64,000 nucleotides of DNA from Flavobacterium sp. (lineage in GTDB: Bacteria; Bacteroidota; Bacteroidia; Flavobacteriales; Flavobacteriaceae), in assembly GCF_039595935.1 (NCBI RefSeq), contig NZ_JBCNKR010000006.1:558001-622000 (forward strand). Reading direction: 5' to 3'. Below the pieces are notes generated by a model. It had not been told where the DNA came from. It searched no databases and worked only from the letters and a program-made list of their open reading frames with translations. Below are positions 8,481 to 17,588 of this stretch, in pieces (within the stretch, counting starts at the first letter, position 1; each line of letters starts with the position of its first letter). The translations under genes and the position numbers were made by a program.

Positions 8481-8880
8481 TTGCAATTTTTTCATCTTCT
8501 TTTGAACGCATCAATTCTGCATCTGCATCACTTTTATCTTTGTATCCACAGTAATGTAATATACCATGAGCAAGAACACGTTTCAATTCTTCTTCAAAAG
8601 AAACATTAAAATCTTTTGCGTTATCTTCTACTCTTTCTACAGAAACAAAAATATCTCCGCTTATCTCGTTACCAACTGTATAATCAAAACTGATAATATC
8701 TGTTAGCGTATCATGATCTAGATATTCTACATTTATCTTATGTAGATATTCATCATCACAAAAAATATAATTTATTTCTCCTTCATTCTTCTTTTCAGAA
8801 ACAATAACAGCACTCAGCCAATCAGCAAAAGCTTGTTCGTTGTCTAAAGAAAATTCTGTTTCGTAATTAAAGTTTATCAT
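8461..8880 (-). CDS. ybeY: Endoribonuclease YbeY (16S rRNA maturation)
   Basis: 139 residues. The UPF0054/YbeY core is clear: INYIFCDDEYLHKINVEYL, DIISFDYT, GDIFVSVERV and the metal site HGILHYCGYKDKSD. The family pattern is HxxxHxxxxxH; here the third ligand position is Asp (GYKD), a change I associate with Bacteroidota YbeY in general, so not evidence of loss. It is a metal-dependent RNase acting in 16S rRNA 3' processing and ribosome quality control in the cytoplasm. The start overlaps the end of the DUF4175 gene by 14 bases, implying coupled translation. The last six codons, MFHVEQ, are supplied by a parS site (8465-8480), so the natural C-terminus was extended or replaced by that element. 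Confidence 0.95.
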   Translation of the reverse strand: MINFNYETEFSLDNEQAFADWLSAVIVSEKKNEGEINYIFCDDEYLHKINVEYLDHDTLTDIISFDYTVGNEISGDIFVSVERVEDNAKDFNVSFEEELKRVLAHGILHYCGYKDKSDADAELMRSKEDEKIAMFHVEQ

Positions 8881-11800
8881 TTTTATTAAAATATTCTTGA
8901 ACCTTTTGATTAAAATTCGAGCGCAAAGGTAGCGATTGTCTATTTAAAATTTCTACACTATTTAAATATTCAGTTAATGAACTTGGTAACGCATTTGATC
9001 GGTTAGAAAATTCAGCTTTATTTGTTTCAGATTGACGCTTCGTATCTTGACCTTGTTCCTGAACTGCATTATTTAATTTTAGTAATTCTTGCTGAATATT
9101 TAAAATTCTCTGCAGGTTTTCATTTTTAAATCCTTTGTTTAATATTTGTTTTTCGGAAGCTTTCATCTGTTCGATTACAGGTCTGCCTTGTGCATCTAAT
9201 CCTTTTTTGGCTAACTCTTTTTGTAAAGCTTCACGAAGTTTAACCTGCTCTTTGTAAATCTCCATTATCTTTTCAGCATCTCCTTCGCCATCATCACCCT
9301 CTTTTCCATCTTTACCTTTTTCTTCTCCATTGCTTCCTTGTCCGTTTTTGCCCTGACCATTCTTTCCGTCTTTTCCATTTCCATCTTTACCTTGTCCGCT
9401 ATTCTGACCTTGTTTACCATCACCGCTTTTTCCTTGCTGACCACTTCCGGGTTTATCTCCCGGCTTCATTCCTTCTTTCATTTTATCAGCAAGACCTTTT
9501 TGTTTTTGAATAATATCCGGTAATTGCATTCCTTGTCCGTCTCCGGGTTTTGGTTTTCCTGCTCCCGGTTTAGACATTTGCATCTGCATATTATTCAAAA
9601 GATCACTTAAAAAATCGGCTAATTTGTTTGCAGATGAAACAGCATATTGCTGATGCGAAACTCCTTTTGGTATTTGAACATCAGTTAAAACTTCAATTGC
9701 TTTATCCATATTATATTGTACGTTTCCTATTTCCTTAGTAACATCTTCTGCAATTTTTGGATTTCTAAGAGACATTGCAAACAAGCTATCATCGACATGA
9801 CGGAATTGTTGTTTTAAATTTTGCTGAATTTTGATGTTCTTCGTATAAGCAGAAGAACCTAATTTCATCGATTTAAATTGTTTCATTACATCTTCCTGAG
9901 ATAATGAAAAAGCTAAAAGGTTATCCAGAATCTGACGAAGCATTGCAACATCTTCTTCTAATTGTTCCTGCTCCCCTCCTTCCATACTCGACTGCATTTG
10001 TTCGGCCATTGACTTCATTTTCTTTGAAGCACTTTTTTGTTTTGGCTTAGCCGAAGATGTGTTCTTTTTATTCAATTCTTCAGAAGCTTTATTCAAATCG
10101 TTTTCTACATCTTTTTCTTTCGAAGCATCTTTTGGAATATCCATTGGTGACTTCAAAGAATTATTTTCATCTTTTAAATCTTTTAAATCTTCCTGAATTT
10201 TATCAAATGATTTATTGATTTCGTCTTGCTTCTCTTTGGTGTTTTCGCTGTCTTTATTAGAAAGCTGTTCTTGTTTTTCTGCAAGCTTATTTAATTTTTC
10301 GGCAACCTGATTAGCTTTCTTTTCTACATAGAAACGCTTGGTTAACTCAACTAATTGTTCTAAATTACGAGATTGATTTTTACTGATTTGTTTGAACTTT
10401 TCCATCTTATCAAACAGTTCATCGCTGTTTAATTTATCATTTAAGTTCTTCAGTTCATCTAAGAGTTTTTGATTTTTCTCTAAATCTTTCTCGGCATTGT
10501 CTAAACGCTTTTGTAAATCTTCGGCAGTTTTGTCTTTCTTGTCTGTATTATATTTATCTAAATTCTTATTCATTTTTTCGGCAAACTCTTTCATCATTTC
10601 GTCTTGTTGTTTTTGACGTTTGATAAAATCATTTACTTTTTGCTGATCTTTAAACTCTAAATTATCTTTTTCTTTTCCGGTATTTTTTAGTTTATCCATT
10701 TCAGAAAATTGCTTTTCCTGATTCTTTAATGATTTAGATAAACTATTAATATTGGCATTTTGCTGTTGTAATTCGGCATCCTGAATTTCATCTGTTGTAG
10801 CAACTCTGTCAGAAAATGTAGAAGACTTTGTACTCTTAAATCCGTGTGGTGCATCATTGTCAAAAACTTCAAAATAGTATTCATACGATACTCCTTCTTC
10901 AACGGCAAGGTTACTTGGAAAGTTAAAAACGAACTGATCAAATACAGTTTGCTTTACAGGAATGGTTCCGCGTTTTGCAGTTTGTGGTTTATTTTTTTCG
11001 TAATAAACGATCTGTAACTTTGACAAACCGTAGTCATCACCCAGTCTTCCTAAAACATAATTCTTATCTAATTTTAAACTATCAGGAGCTGGTGAAACTG
11101 TAATAGTTGGATGCTGATCTTTAATAACCGACAGTTGATAATCTAATTTTTCGTAGTTCTTAACTTTATCGTTTGAAGTCAGAATTTGGTATTCCGTATT
11201 CTGATTAATGCTTTTTACTAACTTAAAATTGTCATCTGCTTTATTAAATTTGAATACTGAATTCTCGTCTTTCCAAACAATTTCCTGAGTTGACTTTGTA
11301 GACATTTTCCAGGTAACAGTAGTTCCTTCTGGTACAATTGCGTTGCCGGTTCCCTGAATAGTTTCTGATTTCTTTTTCAAATATGATGGAAAATTCAGAA
11401 CCATTTCGAAGTTAGCAATCGACGGGACAGTGATAACTTTTAATTCATATTCATTTGATGAAACTGAATTTCCTTCGAATGAAAACTGAACATCTGAAGT
11501 TGGTTTTTCAATCTTGAATTCGAACTTTCCAGTTTGAGAAGATTCCATAAAATAGCTTTCGTTGCCAATATGAATCATCACATTTTCGGGAACAATGTTT
11601 CCTTCAGTTTCTACTTTTACAATAAAATCTTTGTTTTGTTCTGTCTGAAGTTTGTCATTCAAAACAACAAATTTGAAAGGGGCCGGTGGCAAAAATGCAG
11701 AATTGAAATGCACTACTCTATTAAAACTTTGCGAAATGATATTGCTGTTTCCTGAGATAAAAAACACTGCAAACAACAAAACCGGAATCAAAGCTAATGG

Positions 11801-12268
11801 CAAATACTTTTTATTTGAATTAAAATTGATCGCATTTCCAAACGGAATTGGTTGTAAAGAATTTGCTTTTTGTTCGATCGAAGCCAACATTAATTCTGAA
11901 CTTTCAGCAGAATTTTCATTAGAAGAAAGCTGTAAAAAGTTCGTCAGTTTATCACTTACTTCTGTAAAATGATTTCCAATAATTGCCGAAGCCTGATTAT
12001 AATCAATTCCTTTTTGAAGTTTGAACAACTTGAAAATTGGAAATAAGATAAAACGAAACAGCAGAAAAACTTCTACGGCAATAAATATCCAGAATAAAAG
12101 TGTTCTTCCTAATGGTTTCAGCCAAAGAAAATACTCAATAAAAAGCGTAAATAAAAAATACAAAAGCCCAAAACCTATAAAAAGAAGTCCACCTTTTATC
12201 AATTCGTTCATGTAATATTTCTTTATAAATCCTTCTAACTTCTGATATATTGCAGATGATGTTTTCAA
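8867..12268 (-). CDS. Very large DUF4175 membrane protein
   Basis: 1133 residues. Three membrane segments lie at the start (about residues 24-52, 60-85 and 155-172). They are followed by a long beta-rich periplasmic part (200-520), several coiled coils full of Lys/Glu/Asn (520-760), and a low-complexity tail near 900-985 made of Gly, Lys, Asp and Gln (repeats of the type GKDGKNGQGK). I recognise it as the DUF4175 family of Bacteroidota, whose role is unknown; the layout suggests a cell-envelope scaffold. It precedes and overlaps ybeY. The low-complexity block is reflected in the DNA as short degenerate repeats at 9300-9480. Confidence 0.88.
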   Translation of the reverse strand: MKTSSAIYQKLEGFIKKYYMNELIKGGLLFIGFGLLYFLFTLFIEYFLWLKPLGRTLLFWIFIAVEVFLLFRFILFPIFKLFKLQKGIDYNQASAIIGNHFTEVSDKLTNFLQLSSNENSAESSELMLASIEQKANSLQPIPFGNAINFNSNKKYLPLALIPVLLFAVFFISGNSNIISQSFNRVVHFNSAFLPPAPFKFVVLNDKLQTEQNKDFIVKVETEGNIVPENVMIHIGNESYFMESSQTGKFEFKIEKPTSDVQFSFEGNSVSSNEYELKVITVPSIANFEMVLNFPSYLKKKSETIQGTGNAIVPEGTTVTWKMSTKSTQEIVWKDENSVFKFNKADDNFKLVKSINQNTEYQILTSNDKVKNYEKLDYQLSVIKDQHPTITVSPAPDSLKLDKNYVLGRLGDDYGLSKLQIVYYEKNKPQTAKRGTIPVKQTVFDQFVFNFPSNLAVEEGVSYEYYFEVFDNDAPHGFKSTKSSTFSDRVATTDEIQDAELQQQNANINSLSKSLKNQEKQFSEMDKLKNTGKEKDNLEFKDQQKVNDFIKRQKQQDEMMKEFAEKMNKNLDKYNTDKKDKTAEDLQKRLDNAEKDLEKNQKLLDELKNLNDKLNSDELFDKMEKFKQISKNQSRNLEQLVELTKRFYVEKKANQVAEKLNKLAEKQEQLSNKDSENTKEKQDEINKSFDKIQEDLKDLKDENNSLKSPMDIPKDASKEKDVENDLNKASEELNKKNTSSAKPKQKSASKKMKSMAEQMQSSMEGGEQEQLEEDVAMLRQILDNLLAFSLSQEDVMKQFKSMKLGSSAYTKNIKIQQNLKQQFRHVDDSLFAMSLRNPKIAEDVTKEIGNVQYNMDKAIEVLTDVQIPKGVSHQQYAVSSANKLADFLSDLLNNMQMQMSKPGAGKPKPGDGQGMQLPDIIQKQKGLADKMKEGMKPGDKPGSGQQGKSGDGKQGQNSGQGKDGNGKDGKNGQGKNGQGSNGEEKGKDGKEGDDGEGDAEKIMEIYKEQVKLREALQKELAKKGLDAQGRPVIEQMKASEKQILNKGFKNENLQRILNIQQELLKLNNAVQEQGQDTKRQSETNKAEFSNRSNALPSSLTEYLNSVEILNRQSLPLRSNFNQKVQEYFNKNDKL

Positions 12269-12317
12269 AATAAAATCTCTTTTAATTATAACCTATAAAA
12301 GTAGTAATTATAACGAT

Positions 12318-12403
12318 AAGTCTGAAAGCCAAAAGTCGAAAGTCAAAAGTTTAGCACACAACGAAAAACCTTTCAGACTTTCGACTTTTGGCTTTTGACT
12401 AAT
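12318..12403. repeat. Facing heptad repeat arms upstream of gltX
   Basis: Left arm 12318-12352 has heptads such as AAAGCCA and AAAGTCG; right arm 12369-12403 has GACTTTC and GACTTTT. The two arms are near-perfect inverted copies over about 30 bases, so the region can form a long hairpin with a short loop. Confidence 0.75.
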
Positions 12404-12415
12404 GTTGTATCTTTG
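12386..12415 (+). promoter_or_regulatory. gltX promoter
   Basis: TTTTG at 12386-12390, a 17-base spacer and TATCTTTG at 12408-12415 match the Bacteroidota housekeeping promoter. The predicted transcript starts about 12420, only some 14 bases before the gltX ATG. The -33 element lies inside the right heptad arm. Confidence 0.7.
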
Positions 12416-12433
12416 CATCAAAATTATAAACAA

Positions 12434-13939
12434 ATGTCAAAGCAAGTTCGTGTGCGTTTTGCACCAAGTCCGACTGGACCATTACATATTGGCGGAGTTC
12501 GTACTGCCCTGTTTAATTATCTATTTGCAAAAAAACATAACGGTGTTTTTTATCTGAGAATTGAAGATACAGATCAGACGCGTTTTGTTCCAGGTGCGGA
12601 AGAATATATTATGGAAGCGTTGGAATGGTTAGGAATTTCTCCTGAAGAAACTGTTGGAAAAAACGAAAAATTTGGTCCGTATAGACAAAGCGATCGTAAA
12701 GATTTATACCAAACTTATGCAGATCAACTGATCAATTCGGGTTGGGCATATTATGCTTTTGATACTCCAGAAGCTTTAGATGTTCATAGAAAACAGCACG
12801 AAGCAGAAGGAAAAACATTTATTTACAATCATCATAACCGTGAAAAATTAGATACTTCGTTAGTAATTTCTGCAGAAGAAACTGCTAAAAGAATTGCAAA
12901 TGGAGAACATTATGTAATCCGTTTTAAAACTCCGGTTGATGAAACTTTACATTTAAAAGATATCATTCGTGGTGATGTTAAGTTTGAAACGAATCTACTT
13001 GATGATAAAGTTCTTTTCAAAAGTGACGGAATGCCAACTTATCATTTAGCGAATATTGTTGATGATCATTTGATGGAAACTTCACACGTAATTCGTGGTG
13101 AAGAATGGCTGCCATCTATGCCTCTTCACGTTTTATTATATAGAGCTTTTGGCTGGGATGCTCCTGAATTTGCACATTTACCTTTAATTTTAAAACCTGT
13201 TGGAAATGGAAAATTATCAAAAAGAGATGGAGATAAATTAGGATTTCCAGTGTTTCCATTAGAATGGAAAACCGAAGAAGGCATTTCATCTGGTTACAGA
13301 GAGAAAGGATTTTTCCCAGAAGCGGTTCTAAACTTCCTTGCTTTGTTAGGTTGGAATGACGGAACTGACAAAGAATTATTTTCTCTTGAAGAATTAGTTG
13401 AAGCTTTTGACTTAAACAGAGTTCACAAAGCGGGAGCAAAATTTGATCCTGAAAAGAACAAATGGTTCAATCACCAATATTTAATTCAACAAAATAATGC
13501 CGATTTAGCGAAGAGCTTCTCTCCTATTTTAGTTGAAAAAGGTGTTGATGTTTCAAAATATGATGTTACAAGAATCGTTTCATTGATTAAAGAAAGAGCA
13601 AATTTCGTTTCAGATTTTTGGGATTTAACTGATTTCTTTTTTCAGGCGCCAACATCGTATGATGAAAAAGCAAGCAAAAACTGGAAGGAAGAAACGCCAG
13701 CTTTAATGCAGGAATTGATTTCAACTCTTGAATATATCGATGGATTTGATTCGGCAAATATTGAAGCAATTGTAAAAGATTGGTTAACGAAAAACGAAAT
13801 CGGAATGGGTAAAGTAATGCAGCCTTTCCGTTTAAGTTTGGTTGGAGCTCTGAAAGGTCCTCACCTATTTGACATTGTTGAAATCATTGGAAAAGAGGAA
13901 ACTATTTCGAGAATTCAGAAAGCTATAGCAACATTATAA
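12434..13939 (+). CDS. gltX: Glutamyl-tRNA synthetase
   Basis: 501 residues, the expected size. The class I HIGH-type motif appears as PSPTGPLHIGG right after the start, and the KMSKS equivalent is KLSKRDG near residue 259; RIEDTDQTR and VIRGEEWLPSMPLH are GluRS signatures. It charges tRNA-Glu with glutamate. The open frame extends back to 12395, but the promoter box at 12408-12415 lies inside that extension and the residues there (TNVVSLHQNYKQ) are unlike the family, so the ATG at 12434 is the start. A terminator follows at 14083. It begins the plus-strand side across from DUF4175-ybeY-mnmG. Confidence 0.98.
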   Translation: MSKQVRVRFAPSPTGPLHIGGVRTALFNYLFAKKHNGVFYLRIEDTDQTRFVPGAEEYIMEALEWLGISPEETVGKNEKFGPYRQSDRKDLYQTYADQLINSGWAYYAFDTPEALDVHRKQHEAEGKTFIYNHHNREKLDTSLVISAEETAKRIANGEHYVIRFKTPVDETLHLKDIIRGDVKFETNLLDDKVLFKSDGMPTYHLANIVDDHLMETSHVIRGEEWLPSMPLHVLLYRAFGWDAPEFAHLPLILKPVGNGKLSKRDGDKLGFPVFPLEWKTEEGISSGYREKGFFPEAVLNFLALLGWNDGTDKELFSLEELVEAFDLNRVHKAGAKFDPEKNKWFNHQYLIQQNNADLAKSFSPILVEKGVDVSKYDVTRIVSLIKERANFVSDFWDLTDFFFQAPTSYDEKASKNWKEETPALMQELISTLEYIDGFDSANIEAIVKDWLTKNEIGMGKVMQPFRLSLVGALKGPHLFDIVEIIGKEETISRIQKAIATL

Positions 13940-13946
13940 AAAAATT

Positions 13947-14074
13947 TACCATTACGATATTAAGATAATTAAGCTTTACTAAATGATAAAAAAGAAAGCT
14001 TAAAAGTTCATAAAGCTCAGCTTAATTCTCTTGACAAAGCTTTGTTCTTAATTTTCTAAATGTCTTAATGGTTA
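13947..14074. repeat. Facing 7-base-period arms after gltX
   Basis: Left arm 13947-13973 (units ACCATTA, then AAGATAA) faces right arm 14047-14074, which is its inverted copy with about five mismatches. Read on the minus strand, the right arm begins ACCATTA, AGACATT. Confidence 0.6.
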
Positions 14075-14082
14075 AAAAATAG

Positions 14083-14124
14083 AAACGCTAAGAAACATCT
14101 AACAAATGTTCTTAGCGTTTTTTT
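14083..14124 (+). terminator. gltX terminator
   Basis: AAACGCTAAGAAACAT pairs with ATGTTCTTAGCGTTT (one bulge) around a 7-base loop, followed by T4-T7. Confidence 0.85.
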
Positions 14125-14194
14125 AATGTTTTAAAATTTTCTTTTAGAAGAATTTTCGTAATTTACCAAAATCAAAAATATAAACTATATAACC

Positions 14195-15178
14195 ATGAGT
14201 ACAGCATTTATTATCTTATTAGTATTAGCATTCTTCATTTTCATGTCGTCTTTCTTCACTGTAAAACAACAAACAAGTGTTATTGTAGAACGCTTTGGGA
14301 AATTTACAAGTGTAAGAAATTCGGGTTTACAATTAAAACTTCCAATAATTGATAGAATTGCAGGTCGTGTAAATCTAAAAATTCAACAATTAGATGTTCT
14401 TATTGAAACACAAACTAAAGACAATGTGTTTATTAAAATGAAAGTTTCTGTTCAGTTCAAAGTAATTCAGGAACATGTATATGAAGCTTTTTATAAATTA
14501 GAATATCCACACGATCAAATTACGGCTTATGTATTTGACGTAGTTCGTGCCGAGGTTCCTAAATTAATTTTGGATGATGTGTTTGTTCGTAAAGATGATA
14601 TTGCAATTGCTGTAAAACGAGAGTTGAATGAAGCGATGACAACTTATGGTTATGACATTATCAATACACTTGTAACAGATATTGATCCGGATATTCAGGT
14701 AAAAAATGCAATGAACAGAATCAATGCCGCCGAAAGAGAAAAAACAGCAGCGATGTTTGAATCTGAAGCACAACGTATTAGAATTGTAGCTAAAGCAAAA
14801 GCTGAAGCTGAAAGTAAAAAACTTCAAGGTCAAGGTATTGCAGATCAACGTAGAGAAATTGCACGCGGATTAGTAGAAAGTGTTGAAGTTTTAAACCAGG
14901 TTGGAATCAATTCACAGGAAGCATCTGCATTGATTGTAATTACACAACATTATGATACGCTGCAAGCTATTGGAGCCGATACTAATTCTAATTTGATATT
15001 ATTACCAAACTCTCCACAAGCTGCAAGTGATATGTTAAACAGTATGGTAACTAGTTTTTCAGCTTCAAATATTATCGGAGAAGAAATGAAAAAACAACCT
15101 AAAAAAGTTAAAAAAACTAGCAATTCAGATATAAATTATAATCCATCAGATACATCTGAGCCAACAGAAACGGCTTAA
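14195..15178 (+). CDS. SPFH/band 7 (stomatin-like) membrane protein
   Basis: 327 residues. One N-terminal membrane segment (about 4-22) is followed by FFTVKQQTSVIVERFGKF, the entry to a band 7 domain, and continues through QFKVIQEHVYEAFYKL and RAEVPKLILDDVFVRKDDIA to a long Ala/Glu/Lys coiled coil (RINAAEREKTAAMFESEAQRIR), as in stomatin/QmcA/HflC proteins. These form large ring-like membrane microdomain assemblies and often regulate proteases. The tail is Lys- and Ser-rich. No NfeD partner lies next to it. It ends in a strong bidirectional terminator shared with the convergent three-gene operon. Confidence 0.92.
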   Translation: MSTAFIILLVLAFFIFMSSFFTVKQQTSVIVERFGKFTSVRNSGLQLKLPIIDRIAGRVNLKIQQLDVLIETQTKDNVFIKMKVSVQFKVIQEHVYEAFYKLEYPHDQITAYVFDVVRAEVPKLILDDVFVRKDDIAIAVKRELNEAMTTYGYDIINTLVTDIDPDIQVKNAMNRINAAEREKTAAMFESEAQRIRIVAKAKAEAESKKLQGQGIADQRREIARGLVESVEVLNQVGINSQEASALIVITQHYDTLQAIGADTNSNLILLPNSPQAASDMLNSMVTSFSASNIIGEEMKKQPKKVKKTSNSDINYNPSDTSEPTETA

Positions 15179-15196
15179 TATAACCAACACTAAAAT

Positions 15197-15224
15197 AAAA
15201 AAGAGGCTTAACTGCCTCTTTTTT
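15197..15224. terminator. Bidirectional terminator
   Basis: AAAAAAGAGGC / GCCTCTTTTTT with loop TTAACT. The right arm is also the last codons of the minus-strand DUF6327 gene. Confidence 0.88.
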
Positions 15225-15462
15225 TATTTATAAACCAGTTGATTACAAATGGTATAATAGATTGTAAAATTTCTGGAAATGAATTCTTAACATATCCTGT
15301 ATAAGATGAAACAAATCCGTTTACGATTTTTTGCGGTGTAATGCTTTCTTTTGTTTTCTGAAAACTCAGCACTAATTTTTGATAATTGATATCTTTTTCT
15401 AGTTTCAGAATTTCTAAATCTCTGTCAATTTCAGCATAAGATGAGTATTTTTTCTTTTCCAT
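15208..15462 (-). CDS. Small conserved protein, DUF6327-like
   Basis: 84 residues beginning MEKKKYSSYAEIDRDLEILKLEKDINYQKL, a Lys/Glu helix-rich start I associate with the flavobacterial DUF6327 family, then a mildly hydrophobic C-terminal helix (FPEILQSIIPFVINWFI) that may contact the membrane. Third gene of the YtxH-holin-DUF6327 operon; its ATG lies 5 bases after the stop of the holin-like gene. A TTG at 15471 could add three residues but would overlap that stop. Function unknown, probably part of an envelope or desiccation/osmotic response set. Confidence 0.75.
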   Translation of the reverse strand: MEKKKYSSYAEIDRDLEILKLEKDINYQKLVLSFQKTKESITPQKIVNGFVSSYTGYVKNSFPEILQSIIPFVINWFINKKRGS

Positions 15463-15467
15463 AAATC

Positions 15468-15818
15468 TCAATCATTAAAAAATATTTCTGAAAATTTCTC
15501 CAAAATCGGGCCTTCAACAATCTTATCTTTTATCAGAAAAAGCAAAATTGTAAACAAAAGATAGATCCCTCCTACTGCCAAAAATCCCAAAGCATTACTT
15601 CCAAATAAATCTCCAAAAGCATACGCTGCAGCAAAAGATCCGAAAAGTAAAACCATACTAAAACATAATAATATCAACGTAAACTTAAAAATCAAAGTCG
15701 TTGATTTCATTGCTACTTTAAAACCCCAGAGTTTATAATAAGCTAAATGGCTGTCAATGTAAACTTTAGTTTGTTCCTGGATTTTTTCGGTATTTTCTTT
15801 TAACTCTTCAAAAGCCAT
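15468..15818 (-). CDS. Phage-holin-family (holin superfamily III-like) membrane protein
   Basis: 116 residues with an N-terminal soluble helix (MAFEELKENTEKIQEQ) and two membrane segments (about 42-64 and 70-92) around LLFGSFAAAYAFGDLFGSNALG. This is the layout of DUF1469/Actinobacterial-holin-X type proteins, which in Bacteroidota sit next to YtxH proteins; the holin name is by family only and lysis is not implied. I chose the ATG at 15818 because the longer frame to 15845 runs into a terminator-like hairpin (15840-15881). Confidence 0.82.
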   Translation of the reverse strand: MAFEELKENTEKIQEQTKVYIDSHLAYYKLWGFKVAMKSTTLIFKFTLILLCFSMVLLFGSFAAAYAFGDLFGSNALGFLAVGGIYLLFTILLFLIKDKIVEGPILEKFSEIFFND

Positions 15819-15839
15819 AATTATATTTTTAAAATGAAA

Positions 15840-15881
15840 AAGCACAAAATCATCTTATAAAAATAAGACAATTATGTGCTT
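15840..15881 (-). terminator. Terminator-like hairpin between the YtxH and holin-like genes
   Basis: AAGCACA at the left pairs with TGTGCTT at the right, with an inner CATCTTAT/ATAAGACA pairing. On the minus strand it ends GTGCTTTTTC. Read-through could set the ratio of YtxH to the downstream genes. Confidence 0.65.
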
Positions 15882-15893
15882 CTTAAACAATTA

Positions 15894-16220
15894 TTATTTT
15901 TGAAGTTTAGCGTTTTGTGCTTTTAAATCAGCCAGTTTAGATTCTAAAAAAGTGATTACTTCTTCTGTTTTATGACTTACATTTGAAAGCATATCAGTTA
16001 AAGTTCCGTCAAGATTTTGTGTTGCACTAGTAAATTTTTCTTTAAGAACTTCAGAACTAGCTTCAAAAGAATCCTGCAAATTATGTTTTGCATCATCAAT
16101 TCCTTCTTTAATTTTAGCTCTGGTTTTTGATCCTTTATCTGGAGCAAACAAGATTCCAAGAGCTGCTCCTACTGCAGCACCAGCTAAAATTGCTGCGATT
16201 GTATTTGAATTATTTGACAT
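15894..16220 (-). CDS. YtxH-domain protein
   Basis: 108 residues. The N-terminus NTIAAILAGAAVGAALGILFAPDKGSKTR is the YtxH signature: a glycine-zipper membrane segment followed by APxxGxxxR. The rest is a long charged helix (KEKFTSATQNLDGTLTDML). YtxH proteins are small membrane-associated proteins often induced by general stress; precise role unknown. First gene of a three-gene minus-strand operon with the holin-like and DUF6327-like genes. Confidence 0.88.
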   Translation of the reverse strand: MSNNSNTIAAILAGAAVGAALGILFAPDKGSKTRAKIKEGIDDAKHNLQDSFEASSEVLKEKFTSATQNLDGTLTDMLSNVSHKTEEVITFLESKLADLKAQNAKLQK

Positions 16221-16300
16221 GATATTACATTTTTAAGTGAGTAATAAAGATACTTCTTTTTTAAAAGACAAACTCTAAAAATAAGTATTTAACAATAAAA

Positions 16301-16780
16301 TTAATACATATAAGAAATTGCTTCGTATTTACCATCTCCTTTTTCAACAATAGAAACGAAAGGATAACCATTTGAAGCTGACTTAGTTTTGATTCTCATT
16401 GCAGTTTGTTTTTGATTTGCAATTGGCGGTTCACCTTTTGTCCTCGTCGAAACTCCGGTAAAACTAGCTGCCTGCTTCAGTCCTATTGTCTTTTCCTGTG
16501 GCAGAACAGTTACCATTTTGTAATCGTCTTTTGAATCTACTACAATTTTATCAGAGATTTTTTGAGTTGTTTTTGTCTGCTTATTCGTAATTGATGAAAC
16601 AGCGTGTTTGCTTATTTTTATTTCTTCAGAACTTCCGTTTAACGAATAATAAATTAAACCATTTTCGTTTTTAATAAAATTAACATCAAGTTGTTCACCA
16701 TTGTGTTTAGTAATTTGATGAGTTTGAGAAATTGCAATATTTGCAAATAACATCACTAGCGTAAAATATAAAATTTTCAT
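16301..16780 (-). CDS. Exported protein of unknown function
   Basis: 159 residues with a signal peptide (MKILYFTLVMLFANIAIS, cut near QTHQ). The first mature segment, TKHNGEQLDVNFIKNENGLIYYS, looks like a small beta-sheet domain found at the front of several Bacteroidota secreted proteins; the tail SKHAVSSI and VVDSKDDYKMVTVLP are not family-diagnostic. It stands alone, downstream of the long AT-rich gap 16781-17607. I do not recognise it. Confidence 0.7.
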   Translation of the reverse strand: MKILYFTLVMLFANIAISQTHQITKHNGEQLDVNFIKNENGLIYYSLNGSSEEIKISKHAVSSITNKQTKTTQKISDKIVVDSKDDYKMVTVLPQEKTIGLKQAASFTGVSTRTKGEPPIANQKQTAMRIKTKSASNGYPFVSIVEKGDGKYEAISYMY

Positions 16781-17220
16781 GATATTGGATTTTTAAGTTT
16801 TATAATTAAAATTTGTCAGATTGAATTATAAAACGATAATCGCCTAAAACTAATGCTATGAAAATTTCATGATTATGAAGTAATTTGAAAAATACCTTTT
16901 ACGCGAAATATTATCAAAATCAAATCACAATAAAATTTGAACATAAAATTTGTTGTTTCGAGAAATCAGCTTAGAAATAATCTTAAAATGAAAATGTTAT
17001 TTTTATTTTAAAGAAAATCAAATTAGAAATCTGCACGGAAATATCAATTTTATAAAATCATCTCTGACTTTTGGTATTGAGTTAAAAATAGCAACTTTAT
17101 AAACAATTGTATGTTAATAACCCGTTAAACTGACAAAAATAACAGCTAAAAGTTAAATAAAAGGTTTAAATCAACAATAATTCAAAAAATGAGTTATCTA
17201 TCGACCGAATTAAAATATTA

Positions 17221-17294
17221 GCTTAAAATAGATTTATGAAAGCTAAAATTAATTTATATTATCTATAAAAATTTTATTTTAAATAGATTTTATA
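17221..17294. repeat. AT-rich dispersed repeat, copy C
   Basis: CTTAAAATAGATTTATGAAAG followed by an AATTTATATTATCTATAAAA stretch matches copy D (17481-17553) over about 70 bases, including the final AATAGA segment. Confidence 0.5.
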
Positions 17295-17480
17295 AATAAT
17301 AAATAAATTTAATAAAATATTAAAATAAATAAATTTATCTAATAATTTAAAAGTTAGGAATTTCTATTTTTTTGAGACTTAAAATTAAAAAAATGGACAA
17401 AAAAGGCAAAACTTAAAATAAAGAGTTTTAAAAACCTATTTCTAAAAAAAGAATTCAAGAGATCGATAAAATTAAAAAAT

Positions 17481-17553
17481 GTCTTAAAATTAATCTATGA
17501 AAGTCACTTTTAATTTAAAATAATTATAAAATTTTTAATCTTAATAGAAAATA
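17481..17553. repeat. AT-rich dispersed repeat, copy D
   Basis: Direct repeat partner of copy C. Its segment GAAAGTCACTTTTAATTTAA is, on the other strand, close to the AAAAGTGACTTTCATA block of copy A at 4.2 kb, linking the two repeat regions in inverted sense. Confidence 0.5.
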
Positions 17554-17562
17554 CAAATAATA

Positions 17563-17588
17563 AAAAAACGCTTATAAAAAGCGCTTTT
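17563..17588 (-). terminator. Possible glnS terminator
   Basis: AACGCTT and AAGCGCTT form a short stem around ATAAA with T/A-rich flanks, about 20 bases after the glnS stop on the minus strand. Confidence 0.55.

Noticed and set aside
9300..9480. Short DNA repeats
   Set aside because: They are the coding sequence of the Gly/Lys/Asp-rich low-complexity part of the DUF4175 protein, not an independent element.
11534..11972. Open frames opposite the DUF4175 gene
   Set aside because: Shadows of a long real gene on the other strand, with no start signals or recognisable residues.
15468..15818. Holin-like protein as evidence of a prophage
   Set aside because: It sits in a YtxH/DUF6327 operon common in the group; no other phage gene is near.
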